DNA from: an uncultured Prochlorococcus sp.
GTDB taxonomy: Bacteria; Cyanobacteriota; Cyanobacteriia; PCC-6307; Cyanobiaceae
Assembly: GCA_902536775.1 (NCBI GenBank)
Contig: CACAYX010000012.1
Location: forward strand, 1-32,865
Direction of reading: 5' to 3'
DNA length: 32,865 bases
This document shows, piece after piece, positions 18,917 to 27,142 of the stretch. The notes below the pieces were generated by a model that did not search any database, was not told where the DNA came from, and worked only from the letters and a program-made list of their open reading frames with translations. Numbering within the stretch: the first letter of the stretch is position 1; every line of letters starts with the position of its first letter. The translations under genes were made by a program, and so were the position numbers.

Positions 18917-19333
18917 TTAAGAATTTTTAATTTCTAGGGAATCAATTTTTTTTAAGAGCTCATCTTTTAATTGCTTTGGATTAAATAAAATTGGTAATAA
19001 ATGAGGACTGGACTTTTCTCTAAAATAAAAAATACCAGGGATTATAGGGAAAAAGAATTTCCATGATATCCAGTTCTTGAATGGAAAAGTTCTTATCTCT
19101 TTCCCTAATTGTAAAACGATAAAATCATCATTTGTAATTTTTATTCTTAAGGTGAATGACTGAAGTAATAAAAAAAAGCTAAAAGAAGCAAAAACTATTG
19201 TTGGCAAAGAACCAATATTCAAAAACAAAAGCATAAAACTTAAAACTATTAGAATGATTGGCAACTGAAATGAAGGAGATATTATTACTGGCTCCTCTTT
19301 TTTTGATTTGGTATTAAACATAGTATCATCCAA
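18917..19333 (-). CDS. DUF3119 family membrane protein
   Basis: A 138-residue protein with two close hydrophobic segments (about 23-60) followed by a PH-like C-terminal half containing DDFIVLQLGKEIRTFPFKNWISWKFF. This matches the cyanobacterial DUF3119 family. It overlaps the end of the MlaE permease gene by 8 bases, so the two are very likely translated together. The bPH-like appearance and the neighbour suggest a membrane partner of the lipid transporter, but this is inference. Confidence 0.75.
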   Translation of the reverse strand: MDDTMFNTKSKKEEPVIISPSFQLPIILIVLSFMLLFLNIGSLPTIVFASFSFFLLLQSFTLRIKITNDDFIVLQLGKEIRTFPFKNWISWKFFFPIIPGIFYFREKSSPHLLPILFNPKQLKDELLKKIDSLEIKNS

Positions 19334-20081
19334 ATAAAATTTGCGTTAGTAATACATCCATTAAAGATACAGTAACGAGAGTCATTACAACTGCACCTGT
19401 TGTACTTGTTCCAACTTCTTTTGGACCTCCTTTAGTTGTAAGTCCATATCCACAAGCAATGATTGAAATAAGTAATCCGAACACTACAGATTTTATTAAC
19501 ATTGAACTTAAGTCTGTACTGGTTAAACTCACATTACCTGATCTTACAGATGTCCAAAAAACTATTGGAGGAACTTTATAAAAAATTGTGCTCCAAATTT
19601 GTCCACTCCATAAAGCTACAGATAAAAACAAAAGACACTGTATTGGAGACATTATTACCATCGATAGTAACCTTGGGACTACCAAATATTGGACTGGTTC
19701 AGTCCTTAACATGGTTATTGCCTCAATTTGTTCTGTGACTTTCATAGTGCCGAGTTGAGCAGCATAGGCAGTTGCAACTTTTCCAGTCATTAAAGTAGCA
19801 GTTAGAAGAGGAGCCATTTCTCTCGCCATGCCTACTGCTAATAAACCTCCAATTTCACTTGAAACTCCCATACTTGTAAGTTGTGATGCAACTTGAATAT
19901 TAAAAACTGTACCTGCGGCAATTCCTGTAATTAATACAATTAATAAACTGCCAGGACCTGATTCCATAAGTTGGTCAAAGAGATCATTTTTGGAAATTTT
20001 ACCCTTGAAGATAAAATTAATTGCTTGCCCGCCAATGATTAGGCTGCTTAGAAGTCTTTTGAAAAAATTAAAGTAATACAT
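19326..20081 (-). CDS. MlaE-family lipid ABC transporter permease (Ycf63-like)
   Basis: A 251-residue permease of the MlaE family, which moves phospholipids between membranes together with an ATPase (MlaF-like) and an MCE substrate-binding protein. It has about five transmembrane segments, the conserved GxxAG stretch ITGIAAGTVFNIQVASQL, and the cytoplasmic loop ELGxM-type region LGTMKVTEQIEAITMLRTEP. Neither the ATPase nor the MCE protein is in this window, so they must lie elsewhere. It is flanked by an MFS transporter (9 bases upstream) and DUF3119. In plants the homologue is TGD1. Confidence 0.9.
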   Translation of the reverse strand: MYYFNFFKRLLSSLIIGGQAINFIFKGKISKNDLFDQLMESGPGSLLIVLITGIAAGTVFNIQVASQLTSMGVSSEIGGLLAVGMAREMAPLLTATLMTGKVATAYAAQLGTMKVTEQIEAITMLRTEPVQYLVVPRLLSMVIMSPIQCLLFLSVALWSGQIWSTIFYKVPPIVFWTSVRSGNVSLTSTDLSSMLIKSVVFGLLISIIACGYGLTTKGGPKEVGTSTTGAVVMTLVTVSLMDVLLTQILFG

Positions 20082-20090
20082 ATCTTTATA

Positions 20091-21488
20091 TTAGTTTGTA
20101 ATTAATTTTCGATCCCATTTTCGCATTATTAAAAGACCAATTATTACCAATATTGAGGGTATAAAACCAATACATAATCTAATAGTTAATTGTGCTGAGT
20201 AGCATTGTTCAATAATATTTAGACCATCTTCATCAACAAAGCATGATTGATAACCTGATAAATACAATAAAAATCCTAATAATTGAACACTAAACGCGAT
20301 ACCAATCTTCTGAATAAGTACCATCCAAGCAGTATATAGTCCTGCGGGTTTCTCTGGGTCTTCGTCTATTGCATCAGGAAGTAGTGACCAAGGGATGAGA
20401 AAAGCAGTTGAAGCTCCAATGCCAATAAGACAGATTATGAAAATTAAAAGAATGAACTGAAATATGTTGCCGGCATTTAGGAATAAACTATCTCCAACTC
20501 CTGGAATTTTTGATAATGAAGGTAAAAATAATGCTGCCGTACATGAAATAATCCACATAATCCCTCCATAGTTTAAAGCTGAAATCCTGTTTAATTTATT
20601 TGATACTCTGGTCCATATTTGTAAACCCACTAAAGCGCTAATTTGGAAAGGAATCGGGATCCACTTCGCGATATATGTTGGTACATTCAGTACATCCTCT
20701 ACATAGATTAACGCTACTGTTTGCATTAATTGTAAGGCGCACCAGAGAAGAATATAAAGCGTGATAACTTTCAGAAATTTTTTATTTCTGAAGATCCTTT
20801 GGAATTGAAGTGTTATGGGCTCAACTTTTCCTGAAGGCCTTCTTGCTTTTTTGGCGAATGGAGCCAATCCCCAGCAAGAAATTAACGTGGCAGCAACTGC
20901 AATACATCCGCTTATTTTACCCATTAAAAAATATTCATTATTTGCTGATCCTTCAGAACCCAATACAAATCCAGCAATTATTAAACCAGTTAGTCCTGCA
21001 ATTATTGAGCCAGTAAATCTAGATGCGTTTAGTCTTGTTCTTATTGATGTTTTTTCAGAAATTTCAGTAGATAGAGCTGCAAAAGGAAGATTAATACTTG
21101 TATAAGCAGTCATTACGATTATAGAAATTATGGCATAGTAAATAGTCTTGGTTAGCACGGTGCCAGTGGGTGTCCACCATATCGCAGCTAGAGATAAACC
21201 AAGAGGAATAGATGCTACTACCATCCAAGGGATTCTAGGTCCCCATCTTGATTTAGTACGATCACTTAACCATCCAATTAACGGATCATTTACTGCATCC
21301 CATATCTTTATTAACATTAATAATGAACCTGCAATTATTACTGGTAAACCAGCAGAAATAAAGAATTTGAACAGAAAAAAACCAAATTGCGTTGCGACTA
21401 AACCTGTGCCTGCATCTCCTAGCCCATAAGAGAACATTAATCTTGTTGTCGATCTATTAATATTTCTTTTCGAGTGTGAATTTTCCAA
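20091..21488 (-). CDS. MFS transporter, GPH (sugar:cation symporter) type
   Basis: A 465-residue inner-membrane protein with about 12 hydrophobic segments. The loop between segments 2 and 3 reads GWLSDRTKSRWGPRIPWM, which is characteristic of the GPH family of glycoside or drug cation symporters, as is the start FSYGLGDAGTGL. The substrate cannot be inferred. It heads the minus-strand operon ending in plsY. Its start is 61 bases from the divergent tRNA-Gly gene. Confidence 0.85.
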   Translation of the reverse strand: MENSHSKRNINRSTTRLMFSYGLGDAGTGLVATQFGFFLFKFFISAGLPVIIAGSLLMLIKIWDAVNDPLIGWLSDRTKSRWGPRIPWMVVASIPLGLSLAAIWWTPTGTVLTKTIYYAIISIIVMTAYTSINLPFAALSTEISEKTSIRTRLNASRFTGSIIAGLTGLIIAGFVLGSEGSANNEYFLMGKISGCIAVAATLISCWGLAPFAKKARRPSGKVEPITLQFQRIFRNKKFLKVITLYILLWCALQLMQTVALIYVEDVLNVPTYIAKWIPIPFQISALVGLQIWTRVSNKLNRISALNYGGIMWIISCTAALFLPSLSKIPGVGDSLFLNAGNIFQFILLIFIICLIGIGASTAFLIPWSLLPDAIDEDPEKPAGLYTAWMVLIQKIGIAFSVQLLGFLLYLSGYQSCFVDEDGLNIIEQCYSAQLTIRLCIGFIPSILVIIGLLIMRKWDRKLITN

Positions 21489-21549
21489 TCTTTTTGCTTT
21501 GTTGATTGTTTGATAATGTATTATTGCATTGGTAATTCTATTACTTAAT

Positions 21550-21620
21550 GCGGGCGTGGTTTAGTGGTAAAACCTCAGCCTTCCAAGCTGAAGATGCGGG
21601 TTCGATTCCCGCCGCCCGCT
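21550..21620 (+). tRNA. tRNA-Gly (anticodon UCC)
   Basis: A full cloverleaf can be drawn: acceptor GCGGGCG/CGCCCGC, D arm GTTT...AAAC, anticodon stem TCAGC/GCTGA with loop CTTCCAA (anticodon TCC), variable AGAT, T arm GCGGG-TTCGATT-CCCGC, and discriminator T. The 3' CCA is not encoded. It decodes GGA and probably other GGN codons. The gene ends one base before the stop codon of the convergent debranching-enzyme gene. Confidence 0.97.
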
Positions 21621-23654
21621 TTAGAATAAATTATTTTTTGCCCCAAATACTTCTTCTGAAATGATTAATAAAGAGCTTCTACTCTTTATTGAAACAGATT
21701 TCTCATTAATAGTTAAGGGTTCAAAAATCTCAGACATGCTAGTGTCGATAACTTTTAACCAATTATATTTACATTTCGGTAAGGGGAAATCGATACTTTT
21801 TGAATATGCATTTAAACCTATCCAAACCAGCGGACTAGTTTTGTCTTTGTTAATGCTAAAGGCAACTGTGTGAGACCAACTACTCCAATCGGGGCTATCT
21901 AACTTTGTTCCATGCCAATGATATGTTGGAATATTTTCATTGGTTTGATTATTAGGGAAGAATGATGGATTAAAAATGTTTATTAGTTTTTTTCGAATTT
22001 TTATAACGTATTTAAAATAATCTAATAATTCCAAATCTTGTTGACCATGTTCCCAATTCATCCAGCCCAATAAATTATTTTGGCACCAAGAATTGTTGTT
22101 CCCGCCTTGTGATCTTCCTATTTCATCACCCATAAGTATCATTGGTACACCTTTAGAGATAAGTAAACTAAGAACAAGATTTTTTTGTTGTCTTTTTCTT
22201 AAATCATTGATTAATAAGTTAGTAGTTGGTCCCTCAGTACCATGATTCCAAGAATTGTTATGGTTATCTCCATCTCTATTTTGTTCTCTATTGGCAAAAT
22301 TATGTTTTCTATTGAAAGTAACTAAGTCTTTTAAAGTGAATCCATCATGTGAAGTAATAAAATTTATCGACTTTGGAAAAATATTATCTTCTTTATAAAT
22401 AGATGGAGAACCTTTTATTTTATCGCTCATATTCCAAGCTGTATCTTTATCCCCCTTCCAAAATCTCCTCAAGTCATCTCTAAAATGACCATTCCAAGTG
22501 AAAGTATTCTTAGATGGGAAATCACCTAATTTATATAAACCGCCACAATCCCATGGCTCACTAATGAACTTTATATCGATAAGTTCTGGTTCACATTCTA
22601 TATCTTCAAAAATTGGAGGATTATCAAGAGGTGAAAGATTTTCTCCTCTTGATAGGGCAATTCCTAAATCAAATCTAAAACCATCAACTCCTAATTCACT
22701 CGCCCAACATTTTAAAGATTCAATTATTAGTTTTCTAACTAATCCTCTGTTTGCTGCAATAGTATTACCACATCCGGAGACGTCCTGATAATTTTTATCT
22801 TTTCCAATAAAGTAATAAAGATTTTCATCTATACCTTTCCAAGATATTGCTGGCCCTTTTGAATCACCTTCGCAAGTGTGATTGTATACAACATCTAAGA
22901 TGACTTCAATGTCTGCTTTATGACATTCCTCTACAAATCTTCTAAATTCCTCTCTATTCTTTTCGGGGGATTCATTCGAAAGATATTCAAAATGCGGAGT
23001 AAACCAATTAATTGGACTATATCCCCAAAAATTTTTTAGACCATTTGGGGCATCAGTAGGATCAAAACAAAAAATTGGAAGTAATTCAATTGTTGTAATA
23101 CCCAGTTCTTTGAGATAAGGAATTTTTTTTAAAAACTTCTTAAAACAACTTTCATCTTTATCAGTTGATTCAGTGAAAGCTTTGATATGGAGTTCATAAA
23201 TAATTGTTTCTTCCCAAGAATGTTTCGGTCTTGGATAATCCTTAAAATTAAATAATTTTCTATCGCAAACAACACTTTTAAGACAAGAATTAGTATTTTC
23301 TTGATTTTTTAATGCATTTTCTCTTTTATAACTTCTCCATCCGGTAATACCCCTTGAACATGGATCAAGTAATACTTTTTTTTCATAGTTATTATTAATC
23401 TCATTATTTTTTTGTTTCACTCTAAAAGCATAAATACAACCTTCATCTAGATTGTTTATTTCCGCATGCCAGTATGGACCTGTATTATGAGTCTGATCTA
23501 ATTTGAATGTGCTTTTTGGGGAAATAGAGTCCTCTTTCTCAAACAATAAGATTTCTACATATTCTGCATTTGTTGCTACTAAGGAAAAATTAATCCCTTG
23601 TGAAGTTAGAGAACTGCCTAAAGGAAATGGTTTACCTTTATTGAGATGAATCAC
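21621..23654 (-). CDS. glgX: Glycogen debranching enzyme (isoamylase type, GH13)
   Basis: A 677-residue GH13 enzyme that cleaves alpha-1,6 branches in glycogen, the night-time carbon store. It has an N-terminal CBM48-like domain (about 1-100), the (beta/alpha)8 domain with DVVYNHT (254-260), the nucleophile D329 in GFRFD, the acid/base E366 in ISEPWD and D437 in TSHDGF, and a C-terminal beta domain. All catalytic residues are intact. The stop codon abuts the tRNA-Gly gene. The name glgX is by homology; isoamylase/treX-like is equally correct. Confidence 0.92.
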   Translation of the reverse strand: MIHLNKGKPFPLGSSLTSQGINFSLVATNAEYVEILLFEKEDSISPKSTFKLDQTHNTGPYWHAEINNLDEGCIYAFRVKQKNNEINNNYEKKVLLDPCSRGITGWRSYKRENALKNQENTNSCLKSVVCDRKLFNFKDYPRPKHSWEETIIYELHIKAFTESTDKDESCFKKFLKKIPYLKELGITTIELLPIFCFDPTDAPNGLKNFWGYSPINWFTPHFEYLSNESPEKNREEFRRFVEECHKADIEVILDVVYNHTCEGDSKGPAISWKGIDENLYYFIGKDKNYQDVSGCGNTIAANRGLVRKLIIESLKCWASELGVDGFRFDLGIALSRGENLSPLDNPPIFEDIECEPELIDIKFISEPWDCGGLYKLGDFPSKNTFTWNGHFRDDLRRFWKGDKDTAWNMSDKIKGSPSIYKEDNIFPKSINFITSHDGFTLKDLVTFNRKHNFANREQNRDGDNHNNSWNHGTEGPTTNLLINDLRKRQQKNLVLSLLISKGVPMILMGDEIGRSQGGNNNSWCQNNLLGWMNWEHGQQDLELLDYFKYVIKIRKKLINIFNPSFFPNNQTNENIPTYHWHGTKLDSPDWSSWSHTVAFSINKDKTSPLVWIGLNAYSKSIDFPLPKCKYNWLKVIDTSMSEIFEPLTINEKSVSIKSRSSLLIISEEVFGAKNNLF

Positions 23655-24009
23655 TTTTTCTTTATCATTGATTAGTTAAATATTGAGATAATGTATTTAA
23701 ATTACTGATATTTGAATAATAGATGCAAAATTTAAAAAAAAAACTCAAATTTAAGGCTTCACTAATCAACTTTATAAGATCTTGGAGAGTATTAATTTTC
23801 TAATTAATTACAATTTCTTCATCCATCTGCTCAGTGCATAAAACGATTTATAGAGAAAGTTTAATAATGAGAAAACTAGATTTTTTTTGATTTCAAAATA
23901 CAAATTGTGTTTTTTGATGTGATGAGAAGGAAATATATCTGAAAATTAATAAAACATAATAAATGGCTCAAATTCTTAAATTCACCCCCCCTTTGACATT
24001 TTCCTCCTT

Positions 24010-24046
24010 TGCTAAATCTAGTTAGATTTTTAATGCTAAATCTAGT
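24010..24046. repeat. Paired 13-bp direct repeats with internal palindrome
   Basis: TGCTAAATCTAGT occurs at 24010-24022 and again, exactly, at 24034-24046, 24 bases apart. The first copy overlaps a perfect palindrome AAATCTA-GT-TAGATTT (24014-24029). The arrangement may be a protein-binding region for glgX or HU control, or a decayed element; no regulator is recognised. Confidence 0.5.
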
Positions 24047-24184
24047 GCCACCAATGCTTTTTGCTGTTCTCTAAATGAAGAAGCTATTTTTTATAAATGA
24101 AAAAGCGCGGTTATAAGAAATAAATAATGTTGCTAAAAATGTCCCTAAAATTTGTATAAAGCTTTGCGCCGCCGGCATTTTCGG

Positions 24185-24213
24185 TTGCCGTATTTGTATT
24201 TGCTCCATATGAT
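24185..24213 (+). promoter_or_regulatory. Candidate sigma-70 promoter for the HU gene
   Basis: TTGCCG (24185-24190) and TATGAT (24208-24213) are separated by exactly 17 bases, matching 4 of 6 and 5 of 6 consensus positions. The predicted transcript would start about 24220 and carry a leader of some 60 bases with a short dyad TCGAG/CTCGA (24222-24238). Confidence 0.5.
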
Positions 24214-24279
24214 GTGAAAGTTCGAGGTTTAAACTCGATTTAAATCTTTTTTTAACCCCTAGCTTTAATTTAAATTTCA

Positions 24280-24555
24280 ATGAACAAAGCTGATTTAGTA
24301 AATCTTGTTGCAGCTCGTACAGAGCTCACAAAAACGGATGTTTCCTTAGTTGTTGATGCAGCTATCGAAACTATTGTTGATTCAGTAGTGGAAGGCAAAA
24401 AAGTCTCTTTACTAGGATTTGGTTCTTTTGAACCAAGAGATCGTTCTGCAAGACAGGGTTTAAACCCTAAAACAGGCGAAAAAATAGCAATACCCGCTAA
24501 AAGAGTTCCAACATTCTCTGCAGGTAAACTTTTTAAGGATAGAGTTCAAGGGTAA
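24280..24555 (+). CDS. hup: DNA-binding protein HU
   Basis: A 91-residue nucleoid protein that bends and compacts DNA as a dimer. It has the full HU/IHF fold: N-terminal helices (MNKADLVNLVAARTELTKTDV), the GFGSFEPRDRSARQGLNP signature (about 47-64) including the DNA-intercalating arm with NPKTGEKIAIPAKRVP, and the C-terminal helix. The length is standard. It is followed by a strong terminator, so it is probably monocistronic. Confidence 0.97.
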   Translation: MNKADLVNLVAARTELTKTDVSLVVDAAIETIVDSVVEGKKVSLLGFGSFEPRDRSARQGLNPKTGEKIAIPAKRVPTFSAGKLFKDRVQG

Positions 24556-24583
24556 TTTTTAATCTATTTCTTCCTTTAAAAAC

Positions 24584-24612
24584 AAGGTGCTCTTTTAGGG
24601 CATCTTTTTTTT
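24584..24612 (+). terminator. Rho-independent terminator of the HU gene
   Basis: Stem GGTGCTC (24586-24592) pairs with GGGCATC (24598-24604) through seven pairs including two G-U, with a 5-base loop TTTTA and a following run of eight T (24605-24612). It begins about 30 bases after the HU stop codon. Confidence 0.8.
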
Positions 24613-24689
24613 AATCGCAGAAAGATGCAATTAGCTCAATGCCCAATACTCTTAACGAGGTATCCAAAACTTTGAAATCTTAAGAATTA

Positions 24690-25001
24690 ATGAAATGTTT
24701 AACTATTTTATTCCTTAAATTTTTGTTGTTATCTAATTTTGTTATGGCTGAGACAATACCAACAAAGTCTAAGATTTTAAAACAATCTAGTGATTGTTTT
24801 AAAGATTCTCGAACCCAAATATGTAAAGAATTAGTTTCTGAAATAGAAAAACTTCAATTAGTAGTATTTGACCAAAATAGATTCAAATGTCAATCAAGTT
24901 TATTAGGGCTGCAAACGGAAATTATTGAAGCTTATTTTTTTAATAATTTCTCAAATGAGAGAATTTCATTAATGATCCCACATGTGATTAAAAATTGTTA
25001 A
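24690..25001 (+). CDS. Small secreted cysteine-containing protein, unknown function
   Basis: A 103-residue protein with a clear signal peptide (hydrophobic 4-19, cleavage after VMA at 20). The mature part has four cysteines (C36, C45, C67, C103), which could form two disulfides in the periplasm. It is helical and charged, with no motif that I recognise. Start at 24690 is the only one giving the signal peptide. It follows the HU terminator and is followed by other small membrane proteins on the same strand. Confidence 0.65.
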   Translation: MKCLTILFLKFLLLSNFVMAETIPTKSKILKQSSDCFKDSRTQICKELVSEIEKLQLVVFDQNRFKCQSSLLGLQTEIIEAYFFNNFSNERISLMIPHVIKNC

Positions 25002-25055
25002 TTATTAAAATAATTTATTTTTTTGGAATATTATAAATTTGTTATTTAATTTGTA

Positions 25056-25298
25056 ATGGTAAAAGGTTTTTCTGATAATGAAGTTAAGAATAATACTCAA
25101 AATACTCAAATAAAAGAAAAAAAAGGCTTAGCTGGTTTTCTTAAAGGCAAGAAATTTACTTACACTTTGCCAGGCAAAAAACAAATAAATATTTTTGGAT
25201 CAATAGTAATAGGCTTAAATATTATTTTAGTATTGCTAGTCATCCTGTATTTAAAGAATCAAGAATTCCATGACTTTGTATTTAATGTTGGACGTTAG
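25056..25298 (+). CDS. Small single-pass membrane protein, unknown function
   Basis: An 80-residue protein with a polar N-terminal half rich in Asn and Lys, a Gly/Lys segment (LAGFLKGKKFTYTLPGKK) and one transmembrane helix at about 47-66 (IFGSIVIGLNIILVLLVILYL). The positive residues before the helix suggest the N-terminus stays in the cytoplasm. Proteins of this form are common in Prochlorococcus, with no known role. Confidence 0.6.
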   Translation: MVKGFSDNEVKNNTQNTQIKEKKGLAGFLKGKKFTYTLPGKKQINIFGSIVIGLNIILVLLVILYLKNQEFHDFVFNVGR

Positions 25299-25356
25299 CT
25301 ATATTTTTAGATCGAAAGATTTTATTAGATGATATATTTAAATTTTAGAATATCTT

Positions 25357-25614
25357 ATGAAGGTAGTTAATTTAGTTTTTCAAGTATTTTTTTTGTTGAT
25401 AACTTTTCTATTTTTGATATATTTTCTAACAGGTTATGACTCCGCTTTCGAGGCAGACCAAAATTGTCATTCATATCTTTCAAGTTACGAAAACCCATCT
25501 GGCAATTATGGTTGCGACCATGATACTGAGACTCATCAGTGGATACTATACGAGTCCAGTGAGAGTAAAGAACCAGCAAAAATTATTAAGAAATTTAGGT
25601 ACAAGTTTTTATAA
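25357..25614 (+). CDS. Small membrane-anchored protein, unknown function
   Basis: An 85-residue protein with an N-terminal membrane anchor or signal (about 5-25) and a polar tail containing two cysteines (C37, C53) in a GYDSAFEADQNC...YGCDHDTE context, likely outside the cytoplasm. No family is recognised. Its last 6 bases overlap the end of the convergent small membrane-protein gene. Confidence 0.55.
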   Translation: MKVVNLVFQVFFLLITFLFLIYFLTGYDSAFEADQNCHSYLSSYENPSGNYGCDHDTETHQWILYESSESKEPAKIIKKFRYKFL

Positions 25615-25821
25615 ATCAATTTTCTTATAAAAAAACTTTGCAGATATAATAGAAATAAAAGCTGTAATTGTGAAAGTAAGATATTGATATATGCTTCCTT
25701 CTAAGTAGATTTTATTTTTATATAGAGGAAAATCGATTAAAGATCCTATAGTACCCCAAATAATTACCCAAATAGATATGTATAAGAATACTTTTATTGG
25801 ATTAGATTTTTTTGCTTCCAT
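25609..25821 (-). CDS. Small two-pass membrane protein, unknown function
   Basis: A 70-residue protein with two hydrophobic helices (about 9-27 and 43-62) joined by a short polar loop. It starts 2 bases after the stop of the high-light-inducible gene and is almost certainly cotranscribed with it, so a role in thylakoid or stress physiology is possible. No motif is recognised. Confidence 0.6.
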   Translation of the reverse strand: MEAKKSNPIKVFLYISIWVIIWGTIGSLIDFPLYKNKIYLEGSIYQYLTFTITAFISIISAKFFYKKIDL

Positions 25822-25823
25822 TT

Positions 25824-26069
25824 TTAATTAATACCAAAAATTGAAGAAGTAACAGGTCTGCCGTTAAAAACTAACTCGGTTAATATGAGCATTAAGAATC
25901 CGATCATTGCTGCTCTACCATTTACAAGTTCAGCACTGCTATTAAATCCAAAAATATTCTTTACTTCATCTCCCTGATTGTCTACCCATTTTGAGTATTC
26001 ATTATCAGTTGATGATGTATTAGTAAAATCATCTTTTTGATTTTCTATTGAAGAGCTGTTTTCTTGCAT
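25824..26069 (-). CDS. hli: High-light-inducible protein (Hli / LHC-like)
   Basis: Hli proteins are one-helix thylakoid proteins that bind chlorophyll and carotenoid and protect photosystem assembly under stress. The 81-residue product has a polar N-terminal stretch (1-38) and the chlorophyll-binding helix ELVNGRAAMIGFLMLILTEL (47-66), with E47, N50 and R52 as the conserved pigment ligands and salt-bridge residues. It is longer at the N-terminus than the minimal phage-type Hli. A TATAAT box (complement of 26088-26093) lies 18 bases upstream of the start. Confidence 0.9.
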   Translation of the reverse strand: MQENSSSIENQKDDFTNTSSTDNEYSKWVDNQGDEVKNIFGFNSSAELVNGRAAMIGFLMLILTELVFNGRPVTSSIFGIN

Positions 26070-26087
26070 AGGGGGTTTTTTGGATTT

Positions 26088-26093
26088 ATTATA
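26088..26093 (-). promoter_or_regulatory. Candidate -10 box for hli
   Basis: TATAAT on the minus strand within the 47-base gap between cobD and hli. No good -35 is seen and no clear RpaB (HLR1) repeat; hli could also be read through from cobD. Confidence 0.35.
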
Positions 26094-26116
26094 GTAATTT
26101 TTAAACTAATTAATTA

Positions 26117-27142
26117 TTAAATTAAACTCGAAATTATAAAAAAAATTAAGACAAAAATTATTATCCATAAAAATTGTAATCTCAAAATTAATTGACAAAT
26201 ATATTTAATGTTCTTTCTAGTGCAATTATCTCCATTCGGATTAATTATTGGCTTTTCAATAATCTCATTTTTATATTTACTTTTTCCACCCAATTTTATA
26301 CCAGAAATATAAGCAAATATAGCTTCTGAAATCCCTGCATTGGGCGAATCATATTTTTTACCATCAAGATAGCTTTTTTTTATGATTGATCCATACTCAT
26401 TAATTTTGGGACTTACTAAAGGTAATGTTATTAAAACTAATCTTGAAGGAACAAACGTAAAAATATCTTCGATTTTTGCACTGAAAAAACCTAAATATCT
26501 AAAATAATCATATTTGTAACCTATCATTGAATCTAAAGTACTTATGGCTTTATAAGAAAAACCAAGTGATAAAGGCCCTGGCAAAAAAATTGAAAATTTC
26601 ATCAATAAAATTCCAATAAAAATCCAAAATAATGGCCCAAATATTCCATCAACAGAATTTTCGGTAAGACTTTCTGTACTTGATCTCAAAAGATGATCTA
26701 AAGAAGATGAACTTACATCCCTACTTACTATCCTTTGTACCTTCTCTTTGATTATTCTCTTATTTTGGTCATTAATTTCCTCAAGTTCTATTAGCGCTGC
26801 AATTTCTTTAACACTTGAAATAAGTCCCTTAGTCGCAATACAACTTGAAAGTCCAAAAAAAATTAGCAATCCACCCCAAAAATTATTTCTTGATTGAAAA
26901 TAACTGAGTTCTATCAATTTACCTAAACCAAAACTCATCCCAATAGTGGATATAGCTACGATTAAACCTCCCCAAAACAATATATTTTTATTTTTCCCAA
27001 AATTATTTATAAGGTAATCAGATATTTTTTTTATGTAAAAGCCAATTACTTGAACAGGATGGATTAAAAATCTTGGATCACCGATCAATGAATCAAAACC
27101 TATCGATCCAAGGAATATTAAAAATAAATTTATTTCAGCCAA
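26117..27142 (-). CDS. cobD: Adenosylcobinamide-phosphate synthase (CobD/CbiB)
   Basis: This integral membrane enzyme attaches the aminopropanol-type arm to the corrin ring in late cobamide synthesis; marine picocyanobacteria are known to make pseudocobalamin. The 341-residue protein has several hydrophobic segments, the N-terminal signature [17 protein letters not shown] (20-36) and the central RDVSS...[17 protein letters not shown] segment (about 140-174). Its start overlaps the end of ilvC by 13 bases, showing cotranscription. Confidence 0.92.
   Translation of the reverse strand: MAEINLFLIFLGSIGFDSLIGDPRFLIHPVQVIGFYIKKISDYLINNFGKNKNILFWGGLIVAISTIGMSFGLGKLIELSYFQSRNNFWGGLLIFFGLSSCIATKGLISSVKEIAALIELEEINDQNKRIIKEKVQRIVSRDVSSSSLDHLLRSSTESLTENSVDGIFGPLFWIFIGILLMKFSIFLPGPLSLGFSYKAISTLDSMIGYKYDYFRYLGFFSAKIEDIFTFVPSRLVLITLPLVSPKINEYGSIIKKSYLDGKKYDSPNAGISEAIFAYISGIKLGGKSKYKNEIIEKPIINPNGDNCTRKNIKYICQLILRLQFLWIIIFVLIFFIISSLI

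Larger units (their letters stand above)
23655..24279. other. 625-bp gene-poor spacer between glgX and HU gene
   Basis: No confident gene is seen. It contains the divergent promoters for glgX and HU, a 7-C tract near 23984-23990, a TTGACA hexamer (23993-23998) with no clear -10 partner, a pair of 13-bp direct repeats, and a GC-rich patch around 24165-24190. Tiny open frames exist (plus 23723-23803, plus 23963-24025, minus 24071-24208), none with firm support. An unannotated small RNA is possible but not shown. Confidence 0.5.

Noticed and set aside
23723-23803. 26-residue plus-strand frame MQNLKKKLKF
   Set aside because: Begins in a nine-A stretch, is very short and has no ribosome site or recognised family.
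23993-23998. Perfect TTGACA as a promoter
   Set aside because: No acceptable -10 hexamer 16-18 bases downstream, so not listed as a promoter.
24071-24280. 69-residue minus-strand reading frame from 24280
   Set aside because: Its ATG overlaps the HU start codon and its 5' part covers the HU leader; the Lys-rich start looks like translated AT-rich DNA. Only the shorter 45-residue version is kept as a speculative finding.
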